46,537 bases of DNA from Nitrogeniibacter sp050293885 (lineage in GTDB: Bacteria; Pseudomonadota; Gammaproteobacteria; Burkholderiales; Rhodocyclaceae), in NCBI GenBank assembly GCA_050293885.1, contig JBNKNO010000023.1, positions 1 through 46,537 of the forward strand, given 5' to 3'. The notes under the pieces were generated by a model. The model saw only the letters and a list, made by a program, of their open reading frames with translations, had not been told where the DNA came from and did no database searches. Numbering within the stretch: position 1 is the first letter of the stretch; each line of letters begins with the position of its first letter. Made by a program: the position numbers and the translations under genes. Shown piece after piece: positions 1 through 6,837 of this stretch.

Positions 1-946
1 TCTCGCGCAACTGCCCGAACCGCGCCTCGTCTGCCAGCTCCGCACGCCCGGCCAGATAGTAGGTTTCCAGGCCGATGGGGATGAAGTCGACGTTCAGGTC
101 GGCGGCCACGGCGTGCAGGGTGAAGCAGACGTCGGCGGTGCCGGCGGCGACGGCGGTGGCGACGGATTGGTGGGTGAATTCCTCTCGCCGGTAGCCGTTG
201 ATCTGCTGGGGGCGGATGCCGCGTTCGTCTAGCAGAGCATCGAACCATCGGCGCATGCCGGCATTGCGCTGGCGATTGATGAAGCGCACTGAGGCGCGCG
301 TCAGGTCTTCGAGTGACTGGATGTCGAGCGGGTTGCCCTTGGCGACCACGAGGCCGACTTCGCGCGCCATGACGGGGACGATCGCGTAGGCGTCATCATC
401 GCGCAGGGCGGCCAGTTCTTCCGGCCAGGGGAGGGTGGCGGGGTGGTGGAAGCCGGCAACGTCGGCGCGGCCGCCCAGCAGCGCGGCGATTACCTTGTTG
501 GCGCCCATGTAGCTGACGGCCCAGCCGTCGAGGCGCTCCTCCTGCAGGCACTGATCGAGCACGAGGTCGTAGTTGCAGGCCAGCCGCAGGTCGTCGACGC
601 GGTTGCTGAACAAGGTGTCGAACTGTGCTTGAAAGGCCGTGGTTTCTTCGCCGATCGAGCGATTCAGGCGTTCGTCGAGTTGGGTGACGAGTGCCAGCAA
701 ATCGCGCCCGGCGGCGGTCAGTTCGCTGCCGCGGCCGCGGCTCTTGACGATGAGCGGCTGCCCGAGTGCGCTCTGTGCCGCTTCCAGCCGTCCCCACACG
801 GTTCGATACGACAGGCCGAGGTGATCGGCGGTACCGCGAACGGTGCCGTCGGTGACGATGCCGGAGAGAATTTGCGCCAGCGCTCGCAAATCGAGCGAGA
901 GGTCAGCGGCTTTCCAGCCGACCGCGAGTTGTATGTCGATAGCCAT
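1..946 (-). CDS. HTH transcriptional regulator with solute-binding-like effector domain (partial)
   Basis: I translated this by hand from the ATG at 946; about 315 codons are open to the window edge, so the C-terminus is missing. The first roughly 100 residues read as a LysR/ModE-type winged helix-turn-helix (GTADHLGLSYRTVWGRLEAA, then GQPLIVKSRGRGSELTAAG). The rest resembles a periplasmic-binding-protein-like effector domain (motifs VAGFHHPA, RFINRQRNAGMRRWFD, HQSVATAVAAGTADVCF). This architecture is known in one-component regulators with a ModE-like DNA-binding domain, often linked to molybdate/tungstate or related oxyanion genes; that link is inference here because no transporter is visible. 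There is no clear Shine-Dalgarno before the ATG, and an inverted repeat abuts the start codon, which suggests autoregulation. Confidence 0.8.
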   Translation of the reverse strand, partial: MAIDIQLAVGWKAADLSLDLRALAQILSGIVTDGTVRGTADHLGLSYRTVWGRLEAAQSALGQPLIVKSRGRGSELTAAGRDLLALVTQLDERLNRSIGEETTAFQAQFDTLFSNRVDDLRLACNYDLVLDQCLQEERLDGWAVSYMGANKVIAALLGGRADVAGFHHPATLPWPEELAALRDDDAYAIVPVMAREVGLVVAKGNPLDIQSLEDLTRASVRFINRQRNAGMRRWFDALLDERGIRPQQINGYRREEFTHQSVATAVAAGTADVCFTLHAVAADLNVDFIPIGLETYYLAGRAELADEARFGQLRE

Positions 947-968
947 AATATGTACATTTTTGCATATT
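947..968. promoter_or_regulatory. Candidate operator: AATATG-N10-CATATT inverted repeat
   Basis: A perfect 6-bp inverted repeat, AATATG at 947-952 and CATATT at 963-968, lies immediately upstream of the start codon of the minus-strand regulator. It sits in a short AT-rich patch within GC-rich DNA. Position and symmetry fit an autoregulatory operator for the adjacent helix-turn-helix protein. The arms are AT-rich like ModE sites, but the match to any published consensus is only loose. Confidence 0.4.
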
Positions 969-990
969 GTTGCGACAGCGCGTAACTGCG

Positions 991-1029
991 CGGCGGCGAT
1001 TCGACGACCGTATCCGGCCGTCGCCGCCG
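991..1029. other. Stem-loop downstream of the methyltransferase gene
   Basis: CGGCGGCGA at 991-999 pairs perfectly with TCGCCGCCG at 1021-1029 (9-bp stem, 21-nt loop). It lies just past the stop of the minus-strand methyltransferase and upstream of the minus-strand regulator. No T-run follows on the minus strand, so it is not a canonical intrinsic terminator. It could be an mRNA 3'-end stabiliser or chance GC-rich symmetry. Confidence 0.3.
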
Positions 1030-1051
1030 GGGTTTCGCGCGACGTGTCCGG

Positions 1052-1648
1052 TCACGCTTTTCTGAGATGTACCCGGCGAAACCAGCCGCCGGCCAGCGCG
1101 GCTTCATCGTGTTCGAGCACCGCTTCCGGTGCGTCCTTCAGCAAATCCTCGAACACCACATCCATGCGCGTCGCGATCTGTCCGGACAGCGGCGTGAGTG
1201 CGCGGCGCAGCCAGGCGCGTTGGCCGGGGCGAAGAAACTTGTCGAAGACGAACAGGCGACCGCCGGGTTTGGTGACGCGCAAGGCTTCCTTGAAGGCGGT
1301 GGCCGGGTCGGGGACGACGGCGAGGATGAGGTGCAGCACGGTGTGGTCGAAGCGGTGGTCGGCAAAGGGCAGGGCGAGGACACTGCCTTGCACCGGGTGA
1401 TAGCGATGCGTGTCGGCTCGATGCAGGCTGCGGCGTAGCATGGCGGCGGTCAGGTCGAGGCCGACGTAGGTGTGAATGGGCGGCAGATGAGGCAGGTCGA
1501 GGCCGGTGCCGACGCCGGCGATGAGTACCTTGCCGGGTGGCGCCTCGGCGAGCGGTGCGAGGTTGAGTTTGCGCGCATTTCGGGTGGCGCCGGCGATGAC
1601 CAGATCGTAGAGCGGCGCGATGGCGGTGTAGCTGTGTTTGAGCGACAT
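1052..1648 (-). CDS. Class I SAM-dependent methyltransferase (UbiE/PmtA-like)
   Basis: The protein is 198 aa. SAM-binding motif I is seen as KVLIAGVGTGLDLPHLP (about residues 40-56), the acidic motif II as YVGLDLTAAML, and the post-motif as ALPFADHRFDHTVLHLIL. The later KPGGRLFVFDKFLRPGQ is typical of UbiE/phosphatidylethanolamine-N-methyltransferase-like enzymes. The N-terminus (YTAIAPLYDLVIAGATRNAR) also resembles the PmtA/UbiE class, so a small-molecule or lipid substrate is more likely than nucleic acid; the substrate cannot be read from sequence. It follows apaG on the same strand with a 24-bp gap, so the two are probably co-transcribed. Confidence 0.8.
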   Translation of the reverse strand: MSLKHSYTAIAPLYDLVIAGATRNARKLNLAPLAEAPPGKVLIAGVGTGLDLPHLPPIHTYVGLDLTAAMLRRSLHRADTHRYHPVQGSVLALPFADHRFDHTVLHLILAVVPDPATAFKEALRVTKPGGRLFVFDKFLRPGQRAWLRRALTPLSGQIATRMDVVFEDLLKDAPEAVLEHDEAALAGGWFRRVHLRKA

Positions 1649-1672
1649 GCGCGTCTGATGCCGGTGCGAGGC

Positions 1673-2059
1673 TCAGTGCAGCACGTTGGGTACGGCCAGA
1701 CCGAATTCGGGAATCTCGGCTTCGAAGTTTTCGCCGTCGGCGGTGACCATCTGGTAGCTGCCGCGCATGGAGCCGACCGGCGTGCTCAGCGAGCAGCCGC
1801 TGGTGTACTCGAAGGATTCGCCGGGGGGCAGTTCCGGGTGTTCGCCCACCACGCCGAGACCGCGTACTTCCTGCTCATCGCCATTGCCGTCGGTGATGAT
1901 CCAGTGCCGGCTGATCAGTTGCGCGGTAACGGTTCCGGTATTGCGGATGGTAATGCGGTAGGCGAATACGTACCGGTCTTCGTCCGGGTCGGATTGATCT
2001 TCGAGGTAGAACGACTGGGCGCTGACGTCGATGTGATAGGGATGTTTGAATTCCGTCAT
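1673..2059 (-). CDS. apaG: ApaG domain protein (Co2+/Mg2+ efflux-associated)
   Basis: The protein is 128 aa, close to the roughly 125 aa of E. coli ApaG. Diagnostic segments are YVFAYRITIRNTGTVTAQLI, HWIITDGNGDEQEVRGLGVV, and GEHPELPPGESFEYTSGC followed by GSMRGSYQMV. ApaG has a fibronectin-III-like fold and has been linked genetically to cobalt resistance and Mg2+ efflux; its biochemical role is poorly defined. I chose the ATG at 2059 (MTEFKHPYHIDV) over an upstream in-frame ATG at 2110 because family homology begins there. It is divergent from rpe, with about 139 bp between start codons that should hold both promoters. Confidence 0.93.
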   Translation of the reverse strand: MTEFKHPYHIDVSAQSFYLEDQSDPDEDRYVFAYRITIRNTGTVTAQLISRHWIITDGNGDEQEVRGLGVVGEHPELPPGESFEYTSGCSLSTPVGSMRGSYQMVTADGENFEAEIPEFGLAVPNVLH

Positions 2060-2198
2060 GGTGAAAACCGATGCTTGCGGTGTGCCCGCGACTCGGCCAT
2101 TGAAGCCCAAAGCGCCGAGCGCTGCAACCGGCGTGGTCGGGGCGCGTTAGAATGACGCAAAAAAGACGGGATCGGGACTTTCAACCCAAGGAATTGCT

Positions 2199-2900
2199 AT
2201 GTACAAGATTGCGCCGAGTTTGCTTTCGGCTGACTTTGCCCGCCTGGGAGAAGAAGTCCGCAACGTGGTCGCCGCCGGGGCCGACTGGATTCACTTTGAC
2301 GTGATGGACAACCATTACGTGCCCAACCTCACCATCGGGCCGCTGGTGTGCGAGGCGATCCGCCCGCATACCACGGCGCCCATCGATGTGCATCTGATGG
2401 TCAAGCCAGTGGATCGGATCATTCCCGACTTTGCCAAGGCGGGCGCGAACGTCATCACCTTTCATCCGGAAGGCTCCGAGCATATCGACCGTTCGCTCGG
2501 GCTGATCAAGGAGCAGGGCTGCGAAGCCGGGCTGGTGTTCAATCCGGCCACCCCGCTGCACTACCTGGATCACGTCATGGATAAGCTCGACATGGTCTTG
2601 CTGATGAGTGTGAACCCGGGGTTCGGTGGGCAGAAATTCATCCCCGAGGCGCTGACCAAATTGCGCGCCGCGCGCGAGAAGATCGACGCCTACACCGCCC
2701 GCAGCGGTCGCAAGATTCGTCTCGAGATCGATGGGGGGGTGAAGATCGACAATATCGCCGACATCGCCGCGGCGGGTGCCGATACTTTCGTGGCCGGTTC
2801 GGCAGTGTTCGGCGCGGCGCGGGACGAGGACCCCAACCGCTACGACACCGTGATTGCCGCCCTGCGCGCGCAACTGGCGCGCGTCGGCGCGACGGCATGA
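2199..2900 (+). CDS. rpe: Ribulose-phosphate 3-epimerase
   Basis: The protein is 233 aa, slightly longer than the usual 220-225. It interconverts D-ribulose 5-phosphate and D-xylulose 5-phosphate in the pentose phosphate/Calvin pathways. It is a TIM barrel with the family signatures at the expected places: APSLLSADFARLGEEV at the N-terminus, HFDVMDNHYVPNLTIGP (catalytic Asp and metal-binding His), VHLMVKPVD, and MSVNPGFGGQKFIP with the phosphate-binding C-terminal LEIDGGVKIDNI. A Shine-Dalgarno AAGGA precedes the ATG at 2199. It heads the rpe-gph-trp gene string common in betaproteobacteria. The last bases (ATGA) could offer an overlapping start for gph, but a better one lies downstream. Confidence 0.96.
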   Translation: MYKIAPSLLSADFARLGEEVRNVVAAGADWIHFDVMDNHYVPNLTIGPLVCEAIRPHTTAPIDVHLMVKPVDRIIPDFAKAGANVITFHPEGSEHIDRSLGLIKEQGCEAGLVFNPATPLHYLDHVMDKLDMVLLMSVNPGFGGQKFIPEALTKLRAAREKIDAYTARSGRKIRLEIDGGVKIDNIADIAAAGADTFVAGSAVFGAARDEDPNRYDTVIAALRAQLARVGATA

Positions 2901-3045
2901 GCGCGCCCGCACGGCCGCCCGAAGGGCGCGCTCCCTCCCTCGGGGAGGATGTCGCGCAGCGACAGGAGGGTTGTACGCCAAGCGCGCCCGCACGGCCGCC
3001 CGAAGGGCGCGCTCCCTCCCTCGGGGAGGATGTCGCGCAGCGACA
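2900..3045. repeat. Two-copy palindrome-rich tandem repeat (81-bp period) between rpe and gph
   Basis: The stretch 2900-2964 recurs identically at 2981-3045. Each copy contains perfect hairpins: CGCCC/GGGCG, CTCCC/GGGAG and TGTCGC-GCA-GCGACA, with an additional CCCTCC...GGAGGG pairing around the last two in copy 1. The period is 27 codons, so the frame from the ATG at 2897 into gph stays open through both copies. The element looks like a REP-type extragenic palindromic repeat, duplicated in tandem. Whether it is dispersed elsewhere in the genome cannot be told from this window. Confidence 0.85.
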
Positions 3046-3058
3046 CGAGGGGAGTCCA

Positions 3059-3727
3059 GTGAGCGCGCGCTACCTGGTGGATGCGGTGCTGTTCGACCTG
3101 GACGGCACTCTGCTCGATACCATCGACGATCTGCACGAGGCGGCCAACCGCATGCTGGCCGAACTCGGCCGTCCGGCGCGCACGTCGGAGGAAATCCGCC
3201 GCTTTGTCGGCAAGGGCATCCCCAAGTTGGTGGAGCGTTGTCTGGCCGAGCCCGACATGCCTGCGGCGGATTTCGAGGCGGCCGTCGAGGTGTTCAAACG
3301 CCACTATCGGCAGACCAATGGCCGGCATGCCAAGCCCTACGAGACCGTGGTCGACACGGTCGGTGCATTGCATGCGGCCGGGTTGAAGATGGGGGTGGTG
3401 ACCAACAAGTCGGCCGACTTCACGCAGCCGCTGCTCGATACCACGGGCTTGGCGCCGTATTTTGCTGCGGTGGTGTGTGGCGATACGCTCGCGCACAAGA
3501 AGCCGCATCCGGCCATGCTCCTGCACGCCTGCGCGTTGCTGGGAGTCGGGGTCGATCAGGCGATCATGGTCGGCGACTCGGGCAACGATGCCGATTGCGC
3601 CCGGGCGGCGGGCTGTCCCGTGCTGCTGATGACTTACGGCTACACCGAAGGGGTGTCGGTGGACACGCTCGATTGCGATGGGCTACTATCGAAATTCGCC
3701 GAGCTGCCGCCGTTGCTCGGTCGCTAA
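3059..3727 (+). CDS. gph: Phosphoglycolate phosphatase (HAD superfamily)
   Basis: The protein is 222 aa from the GTG at 3059. It hydrolyses 2-phosphoglycolate to glycolate. HAD motif I is VLFDLDGTLLDT with the nucleophile and acid/base Asp pair, motif II is MGVVTNKS, motif III the Lys in AHKKPHPA, and motif IV MVGDSGNDADCARAAG. The alpha-helical cap follows motif I. The GTG is preceded by a strong GAGGGGAG Shine-Dalgarno about 6 nt upstream, and HAD homology starts there. An in-frame ATG at 2897 overlapping the rpe stop would add 54 low-complexity residues encoded by the palindromic repeats; I consider that extension artefactual. The trp leader starts 6 bp after its stop codon. Confidence 0.94.
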   Translation: MSARYLVDAVLFDLDGTLLDTIDDLHEAANRMLAELGRPARTSEEIRRFVGKGIPKLVERCLAEPDMPAADFEAAVEVFKRHYRQTNGRHAKPYETVVDTVGALHAAGLKMGVVTNKSADFTQPLLDTTGLAPYFAAVVCGDTLAHKKPHPAMLLHACALLGVGVDQAIMVGDSGNDADCARAAGCPVLLMTYGYTEGVSVDTLDCDGLLSKFAELPPLLGR

Positions 3728-3733
3728 AACCGC

Positions 3734-3877
3734 ATGAATTCAACCTTTTTCGGCATTGCCGACCCCAAAAAAGTGACTCAAGAATACGCGTTGTTTCGAA
3801 AGGAGATCGCCTCAGCCCGTGCCGACATCATCGTCTGGCGTAGCTGGCGTTCATGGCCGTGGCGCCCCAGCCACTGA
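3734..3877 (+). CDS. trpL: Putative trp operon leader peptide (Trp-rich C-terminus)
   Basis: A 47-codon ORF runs between gph and trpE. Its C-terminus is WRSWRSWPWRPSH, with four TGG codons at 3836, 3845, 3854 and 3860 (residues 35, 38, 41 and 43) just before the TGA at 3875-3877. Clusters of Trp codons right before a terminator hairpin are the hallmark of ribosome-mediated attenuation. It is much longer than the 14-aa E. coli TrpL. No good Shine-Dalgarno precedes the ATG at 3734, so translation may be coupled to gph (stop at 3727) or start at an internal non-ATG codon; the Trp tail is the same for any in-frame start. Confidence 0.75.
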   Translation: MNSTFFGIADPKKVTQEYALFRKEIASARADIIVWRSWRSWPWRPSH

Positions 3878-3928
3878 TGCCTGGCGGGCTTGCCCCGCAC
3901 CCCGGTGGGCACTGCCCGCAGGTTCTTT
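3843..3928 (+). terminator. trpE transcription attenuator
   Basis: The terminator (3:4) stem pairs CCTGGCGGGC (3880-3889, one bulged G) with GCCCGCAGG (3914-3922) and is followed by TTCTTT at 3923-3928. A competing antiterminator can pair CCCCAG (3865-3870) with CTGGCGG (3881-3887, one bulge). A 1:2 pause hairpin can form between GCTGGCG (3843-3849) and CGCCCCAGC (3863-3871). The leader stop codon is placed so that a ribosome finishing the peptide covers region 2 and favours termination, whereas stalling at the early Trp codons frees it. All pairings were made by eye; no energies were computed. Confidence 0.7.
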
Positions 3929-3958
3929 CGAACACCGTTTGCCGAATCTGGAGTCACC

Positions 3959-5434
3959 ATGCAGGAAGCTGAATTCAACGCCCTGGCTGCGCAGGGCTAT
4001 AACCGTATCCCGGTCATGCTCGAGACCTTTGCCGATCTCGACACCCCCTTATCCATCTATCTGAAGCTCGCCGACGCGCCCAACACCTATCTGCTCGAAT
4101 CGGTGCAGGGCGGTGAGCGCTTTGGCCGCTATTCCATCATCGGTCTGGCGGCGAGTACCCGTATCGAAGCGCATGGCCGTAGCGTCAAGCTGCTCACCGA
4201 CAACACCCTGGTGGAGCAGCACGACGACATCGATCCGCTGGCCTTCGTCGGCGAGTTCATGGATCGCATCAAGGTGCCGCCGCGCGACGGCCTGCCGCGC
4301 GTGGCCGGCGGGCTGGTAGGCTGCTTCGGCTACGACACGGTGCGCTACATCGAGCCGCGTCTGGCACATGCGCAGCACGATGACCCGCTCGGAACGCCCG
4401 ACATCCTGCTGTTGCTGTCCGAAGAGATGGCCATTGTCGACAACCTGTCGGGCAAACTCATTCTCGTGGTCTATGCCGACCCCGCGGTGTCCGGCGCCTA
4501 TGGCCGCGCCAAACGCCGGCTGGCGGCGTTGATCGACACCTTGCGCGCGCCGGTGGCGATTCCGGCGGACACGCGGGTCGAGCCGCAGCCGGAGGTGTCG
4601 AGCTTTGGCGAGGAGGCCTTCAAGGCGGCGGTGCGCAAGGCCAAGGATTACATTGTCGAAGGCGACATCATGCAGGTGGTGCTGTCGCAGCGCATGAGCA
4701 AGCCGTTCGCGGCCACGCCGCTGGCCTTGTACCGCGCCATCCGCACGCTCAACCCGTCGCCCTACATGTTCTTCTTCAATTTCGAGGATTTTCAGGTGGT
4801 CGGCGCGTCGCCGGAGATTCTCGTTCGACTCGAAGAGGACAAGGTCACCCTGCGTCCGATCGCCGGCACCCGCCCGCGTGGCAAGACCGAAGCCGAGGAT
4901 CTGGCGCTCGAAGACGACCTGCTCGCCGACGAAAAAGAGCGCGCCGAGCACGTGCAGTTGCTCGACCTCGGGCGCAACGACGTCGGGCGCGTGGCGCAGG
5001 TCGGTTCCGTCAAGGTGACCGACCAGTTCGCCATCGAGCGCTACTCGCACGTGATGCACATCGTCTCCAACGTGGAAGGCAAGCTGCGCGACGGCCTTGA
5101 TGCGCTGGCGGTGCTGCGCGCCAGCTTTCCGGCCGGCACGGTGTCCGGCGCGCCCAAGGTGCGTGCGATGGAGATCATCGACGAGCTCGAGCCGCTCAAA
5201 CGCGGCATCTACGCGGGGGCATCGGGCTATATCGGTTTTCATGGCGACATGGACGTGTGCATCAACATCCGCACCGCGGTGCTCAAGGACGGGCAGATTC
5301 ACGTGCAGGCGGGTGCCGGCATCGTGGCCGATTCCGATCCCGACGCCGAATGGACCGAAACCCGCAACAAGGCGCTTGCCATGCTGCGCGCCGCCGAGAT
5401 GGCTGAACGCGGCCTCGATTCCGACCTGGGTTAA
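3959..5434 (+). CDS. trpE: Anthranilate synthase component I
   Basis: The protein is 491 aa, typical for proteobacterial TrpE. With TrpG it converts chorismate and glutamine to anthranilate, the first step of tryptophan synthesis. The feedback (Trp-binding) motif is YLLESVQGGERFGRYSIIGL near residues 41-60. The chorismate-binding domain carries GDIMQVVLSQRM, RPIAGTRPRGKT, LLDLGRNDVGRVA, FPAGTVSGAPKVRAMEIIDE and GASGYIGFHGDMDVCINIRT. The ATG at 3959 follows a TCTGGAG ribosome site. An upstream in-frame ATG at 3890 lies inside the attenuator and was rejected. Expression is expected to be set by the leader/attenuator directly upstream. Confidence 0.97.
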   Translation: MQEAEFNALAAQGYNRIPVMLETFADLDTPLSIYLKLADAPNTYLLESVQGGERFGRYSIIGLAASTRIEAHGRSVKLLTDNTLVEQHDDIDPLAFVGEFMDRIKVPPRDGLPRVAGGLVGCFGYDTVRYIEPRLAHAQHDDPLGTPDILLLLSEEMAIVDNLSGKLILVVYADPAVSGAYGRAKRRLAALIDTLRAPVAIPADTRVEPQPEVSSFGEEAFKAAVRKAKDYIVEGDIMQVVLSQRMSKPFAATPLALYRAIRTLNPSPYMFFFNFEDFQVVGASPEILVRLEEDKVTLRPIAGTRPRGKTEAEDLALEDDLLADEKERAEHVQLLDLGRNDVGRVAQVGSVKVTDQFAIERYSHVMHIVSNVEGKLRDGLDALAVLRASFPAGTVSGAPKVRAMEIIDELEPLKRGIYAGASGYIGFHGDMDVCINIRTAVLKDGQIHVQAGAGIVADSDPDAEWTETRNKALAMLRAAEMAERGLDSDLG

Positions 5435-5478
5435 GCCCGCCGCCGGTGCGGCACACATGACGAGACAGGAGATGTCGC

Positions 5479-6837
5479 ATGGGTGAAGAGACCAACGTGT
5501 TCTACCGCAACCCGTTTGCCAACTATCCCATGGTGGCAAAGGGCGAAGGGATCTATCTGACCGACACCAAGGGCAAGCGTTACATGGACGCCTGCGGTGG
5601 TGCGGTGGTGTCGTCGATCGGGCATGGCACGCACGAGGTGGTCGAGGCGCTCAAGGCGCAGCTCGACAGCGTCGAGTTCGCCCACACCAGCCAGTTCACC
5701 AACCAGCCGCAGGAAGAGCTGGCCTCGCTGCTGGCCGAACTGGCGCCGGGGGGGCTCAATCATGCCTATTTCGTCTCGGGCGGGTCCGAGGCGGTCGAGT
5801 CGGCGATCAAGATGGCGCGGGCCTACTGGGTGCAGATGGGGCGCCCGGAAAAATGGATGGTGATTGGCCGCGAGCAGAGTTACCACGGCAACACGCTCGG
5901 TGCGCTGGCCGCTGGCGGTAATCCGTGGCGCCGGGCGGTGTACGAGCCCATGCTCTATCAGCGTCCTCGGGTGGCGCCGTGCTTCTGCTACCGCTGCCCG
6001 TTCAAGAAGGATCCGGCCCATTGCGCCCTCGAGTGCGCCGACGACCTGGAACGGGCCATCAAGGAGGTCGGGCCGGAGAAGATCTCCGCCTTCATCGCCG
6101 AGCCCGTGGTGGGCGCCACCTCGGGCGCGCTGGTGCCGCACGACGGCTATTTCCGCCGAATCCGCGAGATCTGTGACCGTTACGACGTGCTGCTGATCGC
6201 CGATGAAGTGATGTCCGGCATGGGGCGTACCGGACAATGGTTCGCCATGCGCCATTGGGGCGTGGTGCCCGACATGCTGACCACCGCCAAGGGGCTGGCC
6301 GCCGGCTATGTCCCGATCGGCGCGGTGATGGTGCATGACCGTATCGTGGATACCTTCAACAACCGTCGCAACGTCTTCCAGCACGGCCACACCTACATGG
6401 GCCATCCGCTGGCGGCCGCGGCGGGGGTGGCGGTGATCAAGTACATCAAGGACCACAACCTCGTCGAAAAGAGCGCCAAGATGGGCGAAGAGATGCTCGC
6501 GCGTTTGCGCGAGCATCTGGGCGATCATCCGTACGTGGGCGACATCCGCGGCAAGGGTTTGTTTGCGGGGGTCGAGTTCGTTGCCGACCGTGCCAGCAAG
6601 GCGCCGTTCGATCCTGACGTCGGTTTCAACCGGGTGCTTGGCGAGACGGCCTTCAAACTCGGGCTCATCATCTACCCGATGGGGGGCACCGTCGACGGTC
6701 GCCACGGGGATCACGTGCTGATCGCGCCGCCGTTCATCATCACCAAGGCGCAGATCGGCCGCCTCGTCGAATTGCTCCACAAGGCCATCGACAAGACCGT
6801 CGAGACCCTGCGCGAAAAGGGAAAGCTCCCGTCATGA
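5479..6837 (+). CDS. PLP-dependent class III aminotransferase (omega-aminotransferase family)
   Basis: The protein is 452 aa. Class III features are FVSGGSEAVESAIKMAR (PLP phosphate loop), SYHGNTLGALAAGGNP, LLIADEVMSGMGRTG (the Asp contacting the PLP ring nitrogen) and TTAKGLAAGYVPIGA, whose K271 should form the Schiff base. An unusual Cys-rich segment, PCFCYRCPFKKDPAHC then ALEC, interrupts the middle; it may bind a metal or be subfamily-specific. A clean AGGAG precedes the ATG. It lies between trpE and trpG and overlaps the next gene by ATGA, so it is translationally coupled to a beta-keto-acid cleavage enzyme. The pair suggests transamination of an omega- or beta-amino acid; no tryptophan-pathway step needs it. 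Confidence 0.9.
   Translation: MGEETNVFYRNPFANYPMVAKGEGIYLTDTKGKRYMDACGGAVVSSIGHGTHEVVEALKAQLDSVEFAHTSQFTNQPQEELASLLAELAPGGLNHAYFVSGGSEAVESAIKMARAYWVQMGRPEKWMVIGREQSYHGNTLGALAAGGNPWRRAVYEPMLYQRPRVAPCFCYRCPFKKDPAHCALECADDLERAIKEVGPEKISAFIAEPVVGATSGALVPHDGYFRRIREICDRYDVLLIADEVMSGMGRTGQWFAMRHWGVVPDMLTTAKGLAAGYVPIGAVMVHDRIVDTFNNRRNVFQHGHTYMGHPLAAAAGVAVIKYIKDHNLVEKSAKMGEEMLARLREHLGDHPYVGDIRGKGLFAGVEFVADRASKAPFDPDVGFNRVLGETAFKLGLIIYPMGGTVDGRHGDHVLIAPPFIITKAQIGRLVELLHKAIDKTVETLREKGKLPS

Noticed and set aside
2897..3058. Upstream in-frame extension of gph starting at the ATG overlapping the rpe stop
   Set aside because: The added 54 residues are coded by the palindromic repeat and lack homology; the GTG at 3059 has a strong ribosome site right before the HAD domain.
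3890..3958. Upstream ATG for trpE
   Set aside because: It lies inside the attenuator hairpin; TrpE homology and a ribosome site begin at 3959.
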